From Mixophyes australis (Eukaryota; Chordata; Amphibia; Anura; Limnodynastidae), in contig JAVHZZ010000005.1 of NCBI GenBank assembly GCA_036250195.1, positions 72,000,005-72,064,004 on the forward strand: a DNA stretch of 64,000 bases. Direction: 5' to 3'. Within the stretch, counting starts at the first letter, position 1. Each line of letters starts with the position of its first letter. Made by a program: the position numbers and the translations under genes. The notes below the pieces were generated by a model. The model saw only the letters and a list, made by a program, of their open reading frames with translations. It did no database searches and had not been told where the DNA came from. This document shows positions 45,296 to 57,297 of this stretch, one piece after another.

Positions 45296-45795
45296 ACAGT
45301 GGCTAGGAACAGTCTACATACGTTTATTGAAATTGCAGGTGTGTGAGCAAAGCATGAAATCAAGACAAGTCATGTCAACTTTTTCCACCTTTAATGTGAT
45401 CTTGCAACCTCCAAAATTCAATTGAAAAACAAATAAACATTTTTTTTTAGGAAAAAGAAGGGAAAATAAAAAACATACAATATCATAGTTGCATAAGTGT
45501 GCACAATCTGTTATAATGGGGTTGTAGCAGTGCTCATAGTTAACCAATCACAATCACAATCATGTTCAAAGCTTAATTAGCATACACCTGCCTACAATGA
45601 TTAACCCAAAAATAAAGATCTGTAGTCCCTGTTGGATTTTTTTGCAGTTTTCTTGGATGCATCCTTCTAGGGTAGCAATGGTCTGCTGGGAGCTTTCAAA
45701 ACACCTTTGGGACCATATTGTTGAAAGGTAGCAATCAGGAGAGGGTATAGAAGAGTTTCATTACATGTACCATGATATAATAAGTCCCCGTACTG
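45296..45795 (+). pseudogene. Tc1-like transposon, 5' part
   Basis: ACAGTGGCTAGGAACAGTCT at 45296 matches a common Tc1-like terminus, followed by the family's leader (ACTTTTTCCACCTTTAATGT, TTGCATAAGTGTGCACA). At 45678 the transposase starts: MVCWELSKHLWDHIVER, a stop, then QSGEGIEE, corresponding to the N-terminal helix-turn-helix. Similarity fades at about 45795, so the catalytic part is missing. Confidence 0.8.
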
Positions 45796-46213
45796 TAAGG
45801 GATACAACATCATTCTGATGGGGATTGATAATTCAGTGTTTTAGAAGGTGGTATCTGATTATTCATGAGTGGATGCAGCCATCTATGACATTAAATGCAC
45901 ACTCCTCTTCAAAGCGCATCTAACAGAATGCTATCTAATCTAGCTGTTTGCATTAAATGCTACATTGGTGAGCATCCCATGTAAGCAGGACATGGCGGAG
46001 CAATGAAATCTATAGCCTTTAGGATAGTCTCATAAACCTTCTAAATTGCGATCCTCAAACTCCTTTATTAACACTTCCCATTCTAAGACTTCACCCATAT
46101 TGCTTCTTCACTGAGATATTAGATTAACCACATAACATCGTATTTTTAAAAAGCAAGTCACTATTTGAAATGTATATATATGATAGTCTGTGTATTAATA
46201 AAATAGATAGTAT
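45796..46213. other. Unannotated stretch
   Basis: Nothing recognised. Confidence 0.3.
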
Positions 46214-46221
46214 ACCAGAAG

Positions 46222-46968
46222 CAGGGATGTAGGAACCAGAGGGCCAGAGGGGGCTGTTGCCCCCTGGGAATTATTTTGGGCCGGCAAAGACTGTGTTTTG
46301 CCCCCCCGTGAATTTCTATATAAAAGCCTTCATGCTACTTTCTGAAGTCATGGTATCTGTTCTAAACTTGTGAAACCTTTTTAAATGATGGATTGTCTTA
46401 GTATAACTACCAAATGTTCTTTAATATAGATTGCCTTAGTGTAGATTTAATACAGATTGATTGATTTGTTTATTTAAGAAACTCTAAGTGTTGCATAAAC
46501 ATTTAATAAATAACCTGTATTGATGATGAACAACTAGCTATTTACTTTACTTTTACGCTGAATTTTGTGCGGTGCGTCCAGTAACAAACATGAGCTATAG
46601 CAATGTAAGTATATAGCACAGTGTGGCAGTGACTATAGATTTAATAATTTTCCCAATCAAATGAGATTAGGCAGTCAACGAAATCTGAATAAAAACTAGG
46701 TTAATGACTATGAAAAATTTAGATGAGCAATTTAATTTATCTATCTTTGTAACTGCTATTGTACTAATTGGTCATTAAAATTAATAATAATAATATTTAT
46801 TTAATAATGTATAAATATATTTTTGACCAACCCCTGAAACCCTGACAAAAATTAACATAATATTGTCGTAAAACGAGATACCAAACGCAAGAAAAAGGGG
46901 CTCCAAGCCCTGTAGTAGTCCTTGGCCTTTTGCTTCCCCCCATGAAAATTTTCGTTCCTACATCTCTG
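46222..46968. mobile_element. hAT MITE (747 bp), perfect TSD
   Basis: CAGGGATGTAGGAAC and GTTCCTACATCTCTG are the ends. ACCAGAAG at 46214-46221 and 46969-46976 is a perfect 8-bp duplication. The interior is AT-rich and non-coding, with GCCCCCTGGGAATTATTTTG near the left and CTTGGCCTTTTGCTTCCCCC near the right. Confidence 0.93.
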
Positions 46969-47059
46969 ACCAGAAGTAACTGATTGGTTTATACTTAACT
47001 CAATCATGGATTTCTGGAACAAGATGGTGACATCTGTAAGAGTGCAGATTTTTGCTCCG

Positions 47060-47265
47060 GCTGATGGTAGGGCAGATGGTAGATCAGGGGATTTCCTTGC
47101 TTATTGCCGATTATGAGCCTGATGCATGTTTGGATGTAAATCTGTTTGCGTGTTGCATCTTGTGTGAAATAGCTCCATGCATGCTCAGAAACGAACATGA
47201 TCCCAATGAACGCAATTGCATGCAATTCATGTCCTACCGCAAATGACATGGCTGCCTATACACAA
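47060..47265. mobile_element. Fragment related to the MITE at 58950
   Basis: Shares GTGAAATAGCTC, CCCAATGA/CTCCAATGA, TGCATG and CCGCAAATGACAT-like blocks in the same order as 58990-59080. Ends are not preserved. Confidence 0.5.
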
Positions 47266-47662
47266 ACCAGTTAGCTGGGTCACACATGCGCAATTTTGGT
47301 AGGATCTGTGCTGGATTTTACCATTACAATGATTTTTTTGCCAGTTTTTACACAACTTTTTTAACAGACTTTTCACAAAATAGCTTTTCACTGTTTTCTA
47401 AATTGCTTATTAAAGGTAAGTACTTGACATGGCAGGACTAATCATTACTTTTAAGAATAATTCTTAATAAGGCTGGCACCCTGGGCAGTGACGATAAAAT
47501 TAGGCAAATACACCTCATCCCCTTGTCCATATCCATTATACCATCTCTGTGCCCCCTTTGGTTGTTCACATTTCTTGTATTTATATTTAATTACATTTTT
47601 TTTCACCAGTTAATATTTTTATTTTTTATTTCAATTCTTTAATTTAATTGGTTAGTTTTAAA

Positions 47663-48308
47663 TAGAGATGCTCGAGAACCGAACACACCCAAACTCAGCA
47701 GATCCGAGTATCGAGACGAGCTGGCTCGCTACTTTCGCGCGCCCTCTGAATTGAAAACGATGCAAAATGTCATTGTGACGTCGTCGGATCTCACGAGTTT
47801 GGATCCCATAAGTACTGCCCTCCCCGGCGATCCAGCGCCATTTCACAGAGGGACACAGAAGGGGTAGCATAGTTCTTGGCAGTCTCTAGTGCAGTTGGGC
47901 AGCGTCGTAGGTAGAAAAGAAAGAGGAGGGGTAGCAGTGTGGCAATGTTTCCTTGATGTGCTAGGAAATGCTGTTTGTTTGAGTCGTTGCTCTGTCGCTT
48001 AGCATCCAGCCAGGTCGCTGCAGTCTTTGTTTGAAAGTGTATGAAAATAAGTATTGTGACCTGTGAGGTGGTCAAAATTGACTGAAAATGACTTGAAATT
48101 AGTTTTATTGAGGTTAATAATAATGTAGGGGGAAAAGAAGCAAAATGATGTGATTTTAGCAAAAATAAACAAACAGGGATTTTAGAAAAAAAATCGTGAT
48201 CCAAAACCAAAACCAAAACATGCAAGGGCGATTTTGCCAAAACCAAAATATGAAGTTAATCCAGATCCAAAACCAAAACCAGAACACGGGGGTCAGTGAA
48301 CATCTCTA
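47663..48308. mobile_element. Non-autonomous hAT (646 bp), perfect TSD
   Basis: TAGAGATGCTCGAGAAC and TCAGTGAACATCTCTA are the ends; GTTTTAAA at 47655-47662 and 48309-48316 is a perfect 8-bp duplication. The right subterminal region repeats CCAAAACCAAAAC, similar in style to the end of the large hAT at 7000-7146. The 151-codon minus-strand frame inside shows no hAT motif and is taken as chance. Confidence 0.95.
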
Positions 48309-48316
48309 GTTTTAAA

Positions 48317-48719
48317 CGATTTTACAGAATAAAACTATTTTTCTAAAAAATAAAAAGTTATAAAGAAAAAGTATGTTTCTTTTATAGATGATTAAACAAA
48401 TAACTTAAAAGTGATAACAAATGGTTAGATGTTATAAGTGACCAAAGTAATGATATTCAACACATTCTACCATAACAAAGTCAAGTCTTCATTAAGTAAT
48501 GTCCAAACATATAACAGCACCTTATACTCACTGGGATATTTAAGTGCATCTAATAATTGTGAGACACATGTAAATGGGACTAAAATTAGCAACTATGGTT
48601 ATTACTAGTGTCAGAACTGGCATTTTTAATTGTCTTGTGGTAAAAAGAATTTTGAACAATACTTCCATTTCTGTCTTTCTCTACATTTCAATACACTGTA
48701 AAGCCTAAAAACGCATTGT
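48317..48719. other. Unannotated stretch
   Basis: AT-rich with no recognised feature. Confidence 0.3.
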
Positions 48720-50660
48720 AAAGTTGGGATTCGCCACAATATCAGTTACAGACAGGTGGCAGTGTGCCGTCAACACTGATAACTGCAACATGTGAATATC
48801 TGCAGCAATACCAGCTACAAACAGCAGGTGATAGTGCACTGTTGACGACTACAATCTCTTTATCACTTACCAAAATCAACACCTATGTTAAAGTACAACT
48901 TAATTAGGGCTAAGAGACCTCACCTGCATGCAGGCTTTATAAGGCCCTCTTACCCAACTTCGTCTGAGCGTTTCTCTGCTGGTGCTTCAAACTTGTTTTG
49001 TTTGCCTGTTTAGTGACTTTTCTTACAATTTGTCTCTCATGATTCTACATTACTCCAACAAATCAACTTCAGATTTGTCATGAGCTGTCCTGTCAGGACT
49101 AAATGACTTGTCTGGATAGCTACAACACTAATTAGTTCTCTCCTGGGAGCAGCTAGCACCATTACATTTTACTTGTGCCAGATGAGCACTTCGAAATCGT
49201 ATGTAGTCAGATAGATTTTTTTTGCCTGAGGATTAGAGAAGTCACCACCGAGAGACATGTTGATGCTTTTATTGTGGCCACAAAGGACTTTGTGAGGAAG
49301 AATTATCAGCAGTCAGGAAACTTTTGCTCATAGGAACAGGAAGCAAGTCTGGTGAGCACTGGGACAATTCTTTTTCCATTTTCCTTTTTGCAATTTAGGC
49401 TGCCCATTACCATTTCCTGGGGACCCTGCCCTGTAGACAATGAGGTCTTCTTGGGTTCCGGAGCCATGAATAATTTCATAGATTTGCCCGAGGAGTATCA
49501 AGGTTTCAGGGTCTTAAACAAAAAGCGGACAGAGGCAATTCCACCCCACAGAGAATGGGAGTGTCCAATTGACCTGCTGATTGGCACTGTTCCACCAAGG
49601 GGCTATATCCGTTGTCACAACCTGCGTCAATGTGAAGAAGAATATTTCCCTAAGACCCTGCATCGACTATAGGGGACTCAACTAAATCACAATCAAGAAT
49701 TAGTACCCCCCTCCCACTGATTTTAGAGAGCTGGAGGGGGTGACGATTGACACTTATGAAGTGTTGTCATATGAATACCAGGGATTCCAAACCTTGTGGA
49801 AGTTTTTAACTTTATCACTGCTTACTAGTTGATATTTTGTCACACAGCATATATGCAATATGACTTTGTCTACAAATTTGTGAATGTGTGTTAGGGGACA
49901 CAAAGGAATAGACTAGTGAGGGACAGTCCTGTAACGTCTGCAATGAGTGACTTTATTGTGTTCCAGAATAAGCTTATCTTGGGACAAGAGCACCTGGTGG
50001 GAACAAATCTGCCTACCTGGTCACATTCTCTCCAGCATTGATTGGATGTGTTTGGGTAGATTTTGTGGAGGTTTTCTGGGACCAGACACCACCAGGTGAA
50101 AATTTTATAGGAGTTTTCTCTTATGGCCACACTAAAATCTTTTAGAGATCACTTGTACAGATTTTAGTCCAGTTAACTTCTTTGAGAGATAGGTCTATCA
50201 AAGAACCAGCATAAGAGTCTACCCCTAGGGCTCTCAAGTAGATCGAATGTGGAAACAACTATTGTTTCCACATTTGGGAACAATAGTTGTTGGAAACAAC
50301 TATTGAGTAGTCAGATTATGGGTTGGTTTGTTTTAAGGAACTCAATAAGTGTTATGACAGGCTACAACCCAGTAACATATCTATCCTCGAGTAGGATGAG
50401 TGGAAGGTACAATCACATGAGGAAGAGTAAGCACCCGCCAAGTGTCAAATAGCTCTGGTTCTTGTCTGTTGAGTTCTCTGGTATTAGCTTGGAAGGACAA
50501 GTCTCCCATTTGGTGGGAACTATTTAGGTCCTGGTTTAAAACCATGTTAAAGTCCCCAACGCCATGTACCCACCCCTATGCTCTTTATATAGAGTGGAGA
50601 ATAAAAGCTTTAAAATGTTACACTGTTCAGAGATGGCTGCATATCCTTATTCCTTTCAAT
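48720..50660 (+). mobile_element. Ty3/Gypsy retrotransposon remnant
   Basis: The anchor is the pol fragment at 49352-49678. The region before it (48890-49050: TTTATAAGGCCCTCTTACCC, GTTTCTCTGCTGGTGCTTC) looks like the end of an LTR and leader. DNA at 49930-50090 in broken frames (NKLILGQEHLVGTNLP) may be the integrase zinc-knuckle to catalytic boundary. LTR ends could not be paired, so the limits are approximate. Confidence 0.5.
49352..49678 (+). pseudogene. Gypsy pol fragment: protease joined to RT start
   Basis: The frame runs LGSGAMNNFIDL then PEEYQGFRVLNKKRTEAI, PPHREWECPIDLL and GTVPPRGYI. The first block resembles the Gypsy protease active site (D-S-G-A followed by NFID) with the catalytic Asp replaced by Gly. 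The second is the well-known start of the reverse transcriptase region (PPHRxxDCxIDLLPG, PPRG). In intact elements these lie well over 100 residues apart, so an internal deletion has fused them. The YXDD catalytic region is absent. Confidence 0.82.
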
Positions 50661-51170
50661 AGTTCATGAATTTATACTAAACCAAAGGAATTTATTTAAT
50701 AACATTGCTCATAGATGTAGGTCCCTAATCCATTGCCATCAACCACACACTTCTTTTCATTGTTTAACTTACATCCAAGGGCTTTCCATCACTTTCTGCT
50801 GCTGAGGCACACTGATGACACCGCAGGAGCAATGCGGTGAATGACACAGTGAGATGAGCCAGGGCAGGAGAATACTCTCTCCTGTCTCTTCTGCTCTTAC
50901 ACTATCAGATACCACACTACAGTGATTGCAGTATGGAGTGCAGGAGACTCAGGTCACCCTGTGCTGCTTCTTCAGACAAATACTACAGAGCAGCCTAGGA
51001 GCACTAGGGGGGGCTGGGAGAGCAATATTGAGGATCAGGAGGTGATTTGCTGCTAGGTTTTAGCTGTCTGCGACTAGATTCTACCCTTTTGTCATAGAAA
51101 GAACGGCCCTGCTGGCACAGACAAAGATTAATTTGCAGATGTGCACTAACATTTATAAATAAGACTCAGA
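50661..51170. other. Unannotated stretch
   Basis: Slightly less AT-rich than average, without recognised motifs. Confidence 0.3.
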
Positions 51171-51388
51171 GGGGCATATTCAATTAGGGTTCCGGTTCGT
51201 GGTAATGCGCGTTACCGCGAAAAATGCGCGTTCTTGCCGGTATTACGGTACCGCAATAACGCGGATTTTCGTACGCAACCCTATGGGCTGGGAATGAAAA
51301 TCCACATTATTGCGGTAACGTGGATTAAGTTTGCGGCTCGTTCCGGCGCAATCCTGCTAACCGGAACCCTAATTGAATATGCCCCTGA
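51171..51388. mobile_element. Palindromic MITE (GGGGCATATTCAATTAGGG ends)
   Basis: GGGGCATATTCAATTAGGGT plus TCCGG at the left is mirrored by CCGGA plus ACCCTAATTGAATATGCCCC at the right. The interior is CG-rich for this window (GCGCGTTACCGCG, AATAACGCGGATT with its mirror). CpG density implies a young or little-methylated insertion. No clean target duplication. Confidence 0.85.
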
Positions 51389-52853
51389 GAATGACTGAAT
51401 CCGCACCCGTATTTGTTAAATACAGTATATTCTAATAATGTTAAGAAATTTGAGAACTGTTAGAAGACTGGCTTATATAAAATGTTGGGTACAGACCAAT
51501 TGTTTTTCGTCTTGTATTTTTGAATAAATGCTTATTTAAAATTGCTTATTTAAAATAGAATATTGCTGTTACAATATCACACTATGTTGTATCTTTATAT
51601 TTTTTCTATGCTATATCACCATCGTTTATAAAATGGAGAGAAAGATCAAGAACACTGTGACTCACGGATCTGCTGCTTAAAAATAAGTACTTTGAATATT
51701 TTATTCACCTGTATATGTTTATAAGAAGATTGGTCACATAATTTTGTTAATTTGAAGCTAATTATGTTATTTTGTAATATGTGATTACAGTCAGCAGCGC
51801 TCTAGATTCCTATTTATATTTATATATCCATTTTATTCGGAAGATTGTGTGATTCCAATAGGAAGTGTAGCGGCAGCTGATTTTTAGCGCAATTTACCTC
51901 CTTTTGACATTTTCTATTTTGTTATTTCATTGTAGTCTATTAATATTAGCATATTTCATAGTCAAATATTCTGGTTGGTACTCCATTAAAGTTTTGTGAT
52001 TGGTCTAAAATAGCTCCTTTGTTCTTTAATTTTTGTATTCCATCTGTCATATTACATTCTAGCATGTTTTTATTATGTTTCTCAAGTGCTAATTTTTTTT
52101 TATCTTTAGGCACCATCTTACCTTTTTGCTTTTGCATTTGTTGCACAAAAGATATATTATGTACATTAATTTAGAATTTATTGCAATGTTAATAATTTAT
52201 CTACCAGTCAGGCTTTCATTTCAATGAAATTGCTTCGTATTTTTTTTTTTTATAGCTGACTAAATTGATCTTTTTAAAATTCAGCAGCATTGCTGTGGCA
52301 TAATAATTTGAAAGAGCCTTATGATGGTTTAAGTTAAGGCTTCCCATAGAAATGAGCTTTCCAACTGACATTATGTAAAGTAATGTAACATGTTCAGTCT
52401 AGAGAATGTAAGGCTGCCAACATGGTTTTGGTTTACAGTTGAAGGTGAATGTGGTAAAAAAATATACCAAACATGTATTATCTGTGTATAAGATTCAAAA
52501 CTCACAACTGTGAACAGCACATACAGCAAATGTTGGTTTCACTGTGAGTATAACAATGCATGCCGCAACACAGAATCAAAGAACCTAGTCATTTAATAAT
52601 GCATGCCGCTCCTTACATATAATACAAAATTAAAGAGCATTATGAGGCTTGTATTTCTAGTACACAGCCAGGCAGAGTTCAAAAATAGTGGCTGGATGTG
52701 TAACACAGACCCTGCAAGCATTTGTGCCTGAAGAAAATAAAAGATGAAAACATATTGGACCTCATTTAAAATTGGACATATTATGTTAAAGCTGCCCCTG
52801 TAACAGGGTGCCACCTGGCAGTGCCGATAATATAAATGTGCTGTGTTTTTATG
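51389..52853. other. Unannotated stretch
   Basis: AT-rich, no recognised repeat or gene. Confidence 0.3.
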
Positions 52854-53560
52854 TTTTTTTTCAGGGTGATTATAAATTTATTTGAAGTATTAGACCAATA
52901 ACAGGTTTAGTCAAAAAGACCAAATCCCATATCATCATCAGATTCCCCAGACTCTTTCCTTCTGGGAGGCAGCAGCACTAGGTGCGTAAGCAGTCGCCAC
53001 AACAGGAGCCGCAACAACAAAGGCTAATGGGTCTGCCAGGAAAGCCTTGACCCTGTCTGCCAATGGGAAGCTGTAGTCTGTTTCCACTGCAAGAGCTAGA
53101 ACCCGCTTGTACCCACTGATGATTGAGTGAGGCAGAGAGGCAATGGTGGGATTACCAATTGGTAGGCAAACACTGGTCACAAACCCCCTTCAAAAAGCAA
53201 GTTCGCAGAGCATCTTCTGTCATATCCAAAACCTCTGGGCTCGCTCAAAATTTCAATAGTTCCTCTTGAGATTTTTGTGGTGATTCCCAAAGCCTGAAAG
53301 AACGAAATCTTCTCAGGGCCCAAAACAGTATTCTTAGCAGGCACTGTGACATCACAAGGTGCAATAGCACCTGCACGAGCAGAAGTGGGCACCTTGTTGT
53401 CTAACAACGTGTCTTGAACGTCCGTGAGATCCTCCTTAGTGAAATCAAAACCCACATTTCCTGTGAGGCAGAAGCTTTTCCAGAGCAAAGTTATCCTCCA
53501 AATGTCCACGAATAGCTTTACACAGGCTCTTTCACAGCAGCAGAGGACCATTTATCCTCC
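52854..53560 (-). pseudogene. RPLP0: Processed pseudogene of ribosomal protein P0
   Basis: On the minus strand the conceptual protein gives [53 protein letters not shown] and SRGTIEIL, then after a break [16 protein letters not shown], then [29 protein letters not shown], and the hallmark C-terminus [12 protein letters not shown] ending at a stop at 52907-52909. These are vertebrate 60S acidic ribosomal protein P0. There are no introns. About 44 codons are missing after GTIEIL and frameshifts are present; the N-terminal third is absent. A short 3' UTR with AATAAA is followed by an A tract (T run at 52854-52861). It is a retro-copy of an mRNA, without function. Confidence 0.95.
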
Positions 53561-54507
53561 ATCCAATAGTACGTATTAGATCTAATATACCCAGCGCTAA
53601 TGGATGAAATTGTCTTTTATGGTATATTAAGGAGCGTTCAACTCAAAAACAGTAATATGTGTGCCGGACATACAAGTGCATATACTTCTATATCTAACGT
53701 TAGCATAGAGATGTGGCTTGACGCTGTTAGTAGTAAATGCAAAACTCATCTTACCCTACATATAATAAAGTAATGAAGTGCCATATACACAAGAAAGAAT
53801 AGTGTCTTAACTATTAGTAATAAACGTATTTTCCATACAAAAAAAATCAAAATTCAAGTGTCCCATATATATTGTTTATCCCTTTAATAAACCAATGGGA
53901 ATCTTCTTTCCTGCAGTATTCGAAATAAAAATAACAAATGAGTAATGCAAATAGATTGCTGCAACTTGAAATAAAATAGGTGTGATGCTAATGAATTAAG
54001 TACTGCTGGATAGGTCAAAACGCAATCAGCCAATCAGAGGAGTCCAGATAGTGCTGCAGATTGTCCTCATCATCATTATATATCTTTGGTTTAAATGCTT
54101 TATGCTCATGGTTAATGTACTTACCTGTCCAGCATCTTCTTAGCTAACTACTATCTTCTTATCAACATCGCTGAGTCTAACCTACATCCCTCACAGGTAT
54201 TCGGACACAGCTAACTATATAATTCAAGGGTTAGCACCACTTAGGTGGTTGCTAAATATTTTACTTCCTGTCCTGGGTGCTGTTGTTTTGTTGGAACATT
54301 GTTACTGACCTTCACTTTCCTCCTTAGTAATTTGTTTTGCCTGTTTATAGGGTAACACTTCTGTCTGATTGTGTATTACTATTCCTAATTGATGTCTTAC
54401 GCCCGTTTGTATCTTATGTTATTGAACATATAGTGTTCAGTGACTATAGCTATCTGTACAAGACCTGGGGGCACATTAAGTTCTGTGGGAGCGGTGAAAA
54501 TTGGCGC
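53561..54507. other. Unannotated stretch
   Basis: No confident feature. TTTGTTTTGCCTGTTTATAG near 54325-54350 faintly resembles the Gypsy leader at 49000, too weak to call. Confidence 0.3.
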
Positions 54508-54870
54508 CATCATCATCATCATCATCATCACCATTTATTTATATAGCGCCACTAATTCTGCAGCGCTGTACAGAGAACTCATTCACATCAGTCCCTGCCC
54601 CATTGGGGCTTACAGTCTAAATTCCCTAACACACACACACAGGCAGGCATACACTGACAGACACACAGACTAGGGTCAATTTTTGTTACTAGCCAATTAA
54701 CCTACCAGTATGTTTTTTTGGAGTGTGGGAGGAAACCGGAGCACCCGGAGGAAACCCACGCAAACACGGGGAGAACATACAAACTCCTCACAGATAAGGC
54801 CATGGTCGGGAATTGAACTCATGACCCCAGTGCTGAGAGACGGAAGTGCTAACCACTACGCCACCGTGCT
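54508..54870 (-). mobile_element. Near full-length SINE, minus strand
   Basis: Begins with a (CAT)n tail and ATTTATTTATATAGCGCC, then CCCCATTGGGGCTTACAG, GGAAACCGGAGCACCCGGAG, AATTGAACTCATGACCCCAG, and the head GTGCTAACCACTACGCCACC ending at about 54870. A CA/CAG-rich expansion lies in the middle (54630-54670). Confidence 0.92.
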
Positions 54871-55970
54871 GACCTAGCTGGCTATTGTGGCTGATCTACT
54901 GTTGTCACTGGTAAAACAATGTTTAGACAAAAGTGTAAATAAAGTAATAATTTGTGAAGTGTCCAGATGTTTCAAATAAATTCTACTCTCATTGTAGGCT
55001 CTTTTAAGCCTCATAACCACTAGCATTAAATTACATGTGTTTACTAGCATTTGTAATCTTAGTACCACACATGTAAACAATAGATCCCATTGCTTACAAT
55101 GTTAGAAAACCCACTTGTGTTTTAACATCAGTTCTGGATTCAGGTGCTTTGTGGTTTTCTGAAGGTTTTTGCTAAAATCAATATATTCAACACAAGATAA
55201 TTGCATTGAGATCAATGTAGAGACCAACGATGACGTTTGCATCATTGCGTTTGAACTTCAAACTAACTAAAAAAACTCAGTGGGTACTCGGCATTATGAT
55301 CAGTTGCTTCGGCAGACAATTCACAAATTGCCCCTTCATCGTAATCTTCTTTTTTTTTTTTATTATTCTTTGAGTCTTACCATATTTATATAATGTGGAA
55401 AATATTGAAATATATGGGTTTAAGAGGTTTTAGAGGTTAGTTGGCAATGTTGATGGAATGGAATGAGCTAAATAGTTTCCATTTTTTAAAGTAATGTTTT
55501 TCTTTAGGAAAATTGATCTTTTAGGAAAGCATGTAATTAACCCTTTCATATAATCAAATCATTTTTAAAATCTCATCATAACAACCCCTTCAACATAACT
55601 AACCCTTTATAATGATTGAATCCACATAATTTATTCACCCCAACATCATTAACTAATCCCATTTATATTCATTGACCCCCTTCTGGGCAGGAGCCCAGAA
55701 AGAAAAAAAAGTATATACATTTGAGATTTATATACATTAATGGTTATATTATACATATGTATTGTCATTACTATACCACATATGACTGTCTATATAACTC
55801 GCTTTAGTTATTTTATAAATTTACTCTATGGTGTTCTACAAGTTTTATTTGTGGTTAATTAGACCTATGTCTGTAAGAGATAAGAGATCAAGAACAACTC
55901 CCAGGTGAGGGGTGTTGGCATAATTAATTATTTGGCTATTTCAACTTTATATAACAGAATTGATTTTTTT
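54871..55970. other. Unannotated stretch
   Basis: AT-rich. The part at 55540-55680 has CATAACAACCCC and TTCACCCCAACATC motifs of unknown origin and precedes the ribozyme-like motif. Confidence 0.3.
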
Positions 55971-55981
55971 TGATACTTTGC

Positions 55982-56019
55982 CCTCTGATGAAGTTGCGTT
56001 AACGACAAAACGCGTTAGG
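55982..56019 (+). ncRNA. Hammerhead-ribozyme-like motif, probably decayed
   Basis: CCT (55982-55984), CTGATGA (55985-55991), a stem GTTG/CGAC (55993-55996 with 56003-56006), AAAA (56007-56010), CGCG, TT, AGG (56017-56019). This follows the hammerhead order: stem I, CUGAUGA, stem II, GAAA, short stem III, UH. CCT and AGG can pair as stem I. The palindrome ACGCGT would allow a dimeric stem III. The GAAA box reads AAAA; the lost G is the second base of a CG, so methylation decay explains it. Hammerheads of this kind are known in Penelope-like elements and amphibian satellites. Activity is unlikely with that base changed. Confidence 0.5.
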
Positions 56020-57290
56020 AAATTAAAGCTGCAGTAGCAACATTCCGTGAATAGTGCTGTAAGTACGGCACGTAAGTGACACAGTTATACTCAAGGATCT
56101 TTGTTTGGATGTGGATTCCTACTTGAATTTTATTTTCGTTCAAAATACCACCTGCTGTAGACTGTAGTACAGGCAGCCACATTATTGCAAATATTTTTGT
56201 TTGCTAAAGCCTTAGACCTAATCGTTGTGATATTAAACAAGATTGTTCTTTGACCTTTTTCTTGGGACTTGTTGTTCAATATATGGTCACACAAGCATCA
56301 CTTTCGCTATTTCTGAATTATGGATTGAAGGACTGCGGGATTTATTAGCCTATAAGATTGGTTCTATTAAGATGATGTATCATTCCAGATATATTTATAA
56401 ACTTTCTGTTCTCATTTACCGTTTGGCCCTTGAATGAAGTTACCACATTACAATAGTGGATAATCCAGTTTGTGCTGCTATTGGTAGTATATAAATATAA
56501 CACTGAAGTGTTTTATGATCAATTATATTATTGATATACAATATGTATACATTTTATTAAAGTGAATGTTTCATTTCACGGATGTTTGTAGTATTTTTAG
56601 ATAGAGATTGGTTGCTCATTAGCGCTATCTAATACATTTTTTAGATTGTGGACCTGTTTAGAGGGTGCAGTCTCTAGTGTTGGCAGCTGCTTTTCAAGCT
56701 AAAAGTGAGACTTCTATACTTATATTATTATTACTCTTTCATTTGAGCACATATAGGGATTCAGTGATTTTTTTTTGCATGTGTTAAAGAATAATAATGT
56801 GCTCTTGTATATGATCTAATCATTAGTCTAAACAGCATTTTTGTTATCTAGGAGACTGCAAGTCAATCAGAGAAAGTTTTGCGCTGCCCAGGGTGACAAA
56901 ATGGTAATCTTGGTAAATCAACACAGGTAATTTATTTTAGGTATAATATTTACCCAAGTAATATGTAAGCTTTCATTAGCCAAAAAGTGACTTTTTTTGA
57001 CAGAGGGCACACGAATATTACTCATGATGCATTTTTGTGTATTTGTCTTTTAGTCTTAAGATCAAATAATTATTTCTTGTTTTTAAATTTGTTTGGTTTT
57101 CAAAATGTGTATTTATCAAAACGAAAGATGCTCATCAAGCCCTTATTGTTCAAGCCGGCAGATCTCAATTCGAAATACTGTTTTGATATGGGATCCATAC
57201 AAAAAGTGCAATGTATCACGTGGTGGTTTGCAAAAATCGCAAAAATAAATTCTAATCTTTTTAGATATTGTTCTCATTAGGGAGATTGGT
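56020..57290. other. Unannotated stretch, possibly retroelement tail
   Basis: Sequence after the hammerhead-like motif shows no protein motif. If the motif marks a Penelope-like element, some of 56020-56570 could be its remainder. The frame at 56987-57280 has no recognisable domain. Confidence 0.3.
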
Positions 57291-57297
57291 CAAATCA

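Noticed and set aside
47791..48246. 151-codon minus-strand frame
   Set aside because: Lies wholly inside a non-autonomous hAT with perfect target duplication and shows no transposase motif.
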